Origin: Bacteroidota bacterium
GTDB taxonomy: Bacteria > Bacteroidota > Bacteroidia > Bacteroidales > Paludibacteraceae
Length of the DNA: 5,203 nucleotides
Direction of reading: 5' to 3'
Assembly (NCBI GenBank): GCA_017860335.1
Contig: JAFNAU010000164.1
Span: 1 to 5,203, forward strand
Position 1 is the first letter of the stretch, and every line of letters starts with the position of its first letter. Positions 5,139 through 5,203 of this stretch are shown here, one piece after another. The translations under genes and the position numbers were made by a program. The notes below the pieces were generated by a model. That model made no database searches. It was not told the DNA's origin and was given only the letters and a program-made list of their open reading frames with translations.

Positions 5139-5203
5139 TGAATAAGTACAAGAATAAATTGTTAGAAAAAAAATCAAAATCTCTCAAATCCTCTTCTTGT
5201 TCC
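5139..5203. other. AT-rich window end without a supported gene
   Basis: No start, signal or motif is seen on the plus strand. One minus-strand frame is open from the window edge (5202) to a TAA at 5136-5134, reading EQEEDLRDFDFFSNN and then a Leu/Phe-rich tail that runs into the repeat array. It could be the C-terminus of a convergent gene, but 22 codons are too few to support it. Confidence 0.4.

Noticed and set aside
5134..5202. C-terminus of a convergent minus-strand gene entering from the right
   Set aside because: Only 22 codons are visible, the last ones translate the repeat array and no family motif is seen. It cannot be supported without more sequence.

Overview
The window looks like chromosomal DNA of a Bacteroidetes bacterium, probably of the order Bacteroidales. 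The evidence is AT-rich intergenic DNA, several close matches to the Bacteroidetes -7 promoter box TAnnTTTG, almost no Shine-Dalgarno sequences, and protein flavours typical of the phylum: a Bacteroidetes-like short RecQ, a SusG/neopullulanase-like lipoprotein amylase N-terminus, and small secreted Lys-rich proteins. This is inferred from style; no search was run.

Left end (1-606): a decayed junction. Bases 1 to about 105 read on the plus strand as the interior of an unrecognised protein that enters from outside the window. From about 606 down to 106 the minus strand holds the N-terminus of a GH13 alpha-amylase lipoprotein. It carries one clear frameshift, a probable second one, and has lost everything after conserved region I (DWVANH). 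Two unrelated gene pieces therefore meet head to head at roughly 100-112.

Middle (607-2157): 607-990 is non-coding with a few inverted repeats and a probable promoter near its right end. It is followed by two small exported proteins, 116 and 142 aa. They are divergent paralogues: both have a 20-residue signal peptide, the same AQIK start of the mature chain, a polar low-complexity middle and a basic Arg/Lys/Gln-rich segment near the C-terminus. Each seems to have its own promoter, and a likely intrinsic terminator (2083-2124) closes this block.

Right side (2129-5069): a 634-aa RecQ-family helicase starting at TTG, preceded by a -7 box. Then, from a separate promoter overlapped by a 17-base palindrome, comes a 306-aa stand-alone protein of the chloramphenicol acetyltransferase / 2-oxoacid dehydrogenase E2 catalytic-domain superfamily, in which the usual catalytic His is replaced by Glu. 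The window ends with nine perfect-phase copies of a 7-bp repeat and 65 bases without a supported gene.

The intact genes do not form an obvious pathway; each appears to be transcribed on its own. I see no CRISPR array, RNA gene, complete insertion sequence or defence-type cluster. The most unusual points are the broken amylase junction, the paralogous secreted pair, the domain order of the RecQ C-terminus, and the palindrome on the promoter of the acyltransferase-like gene.
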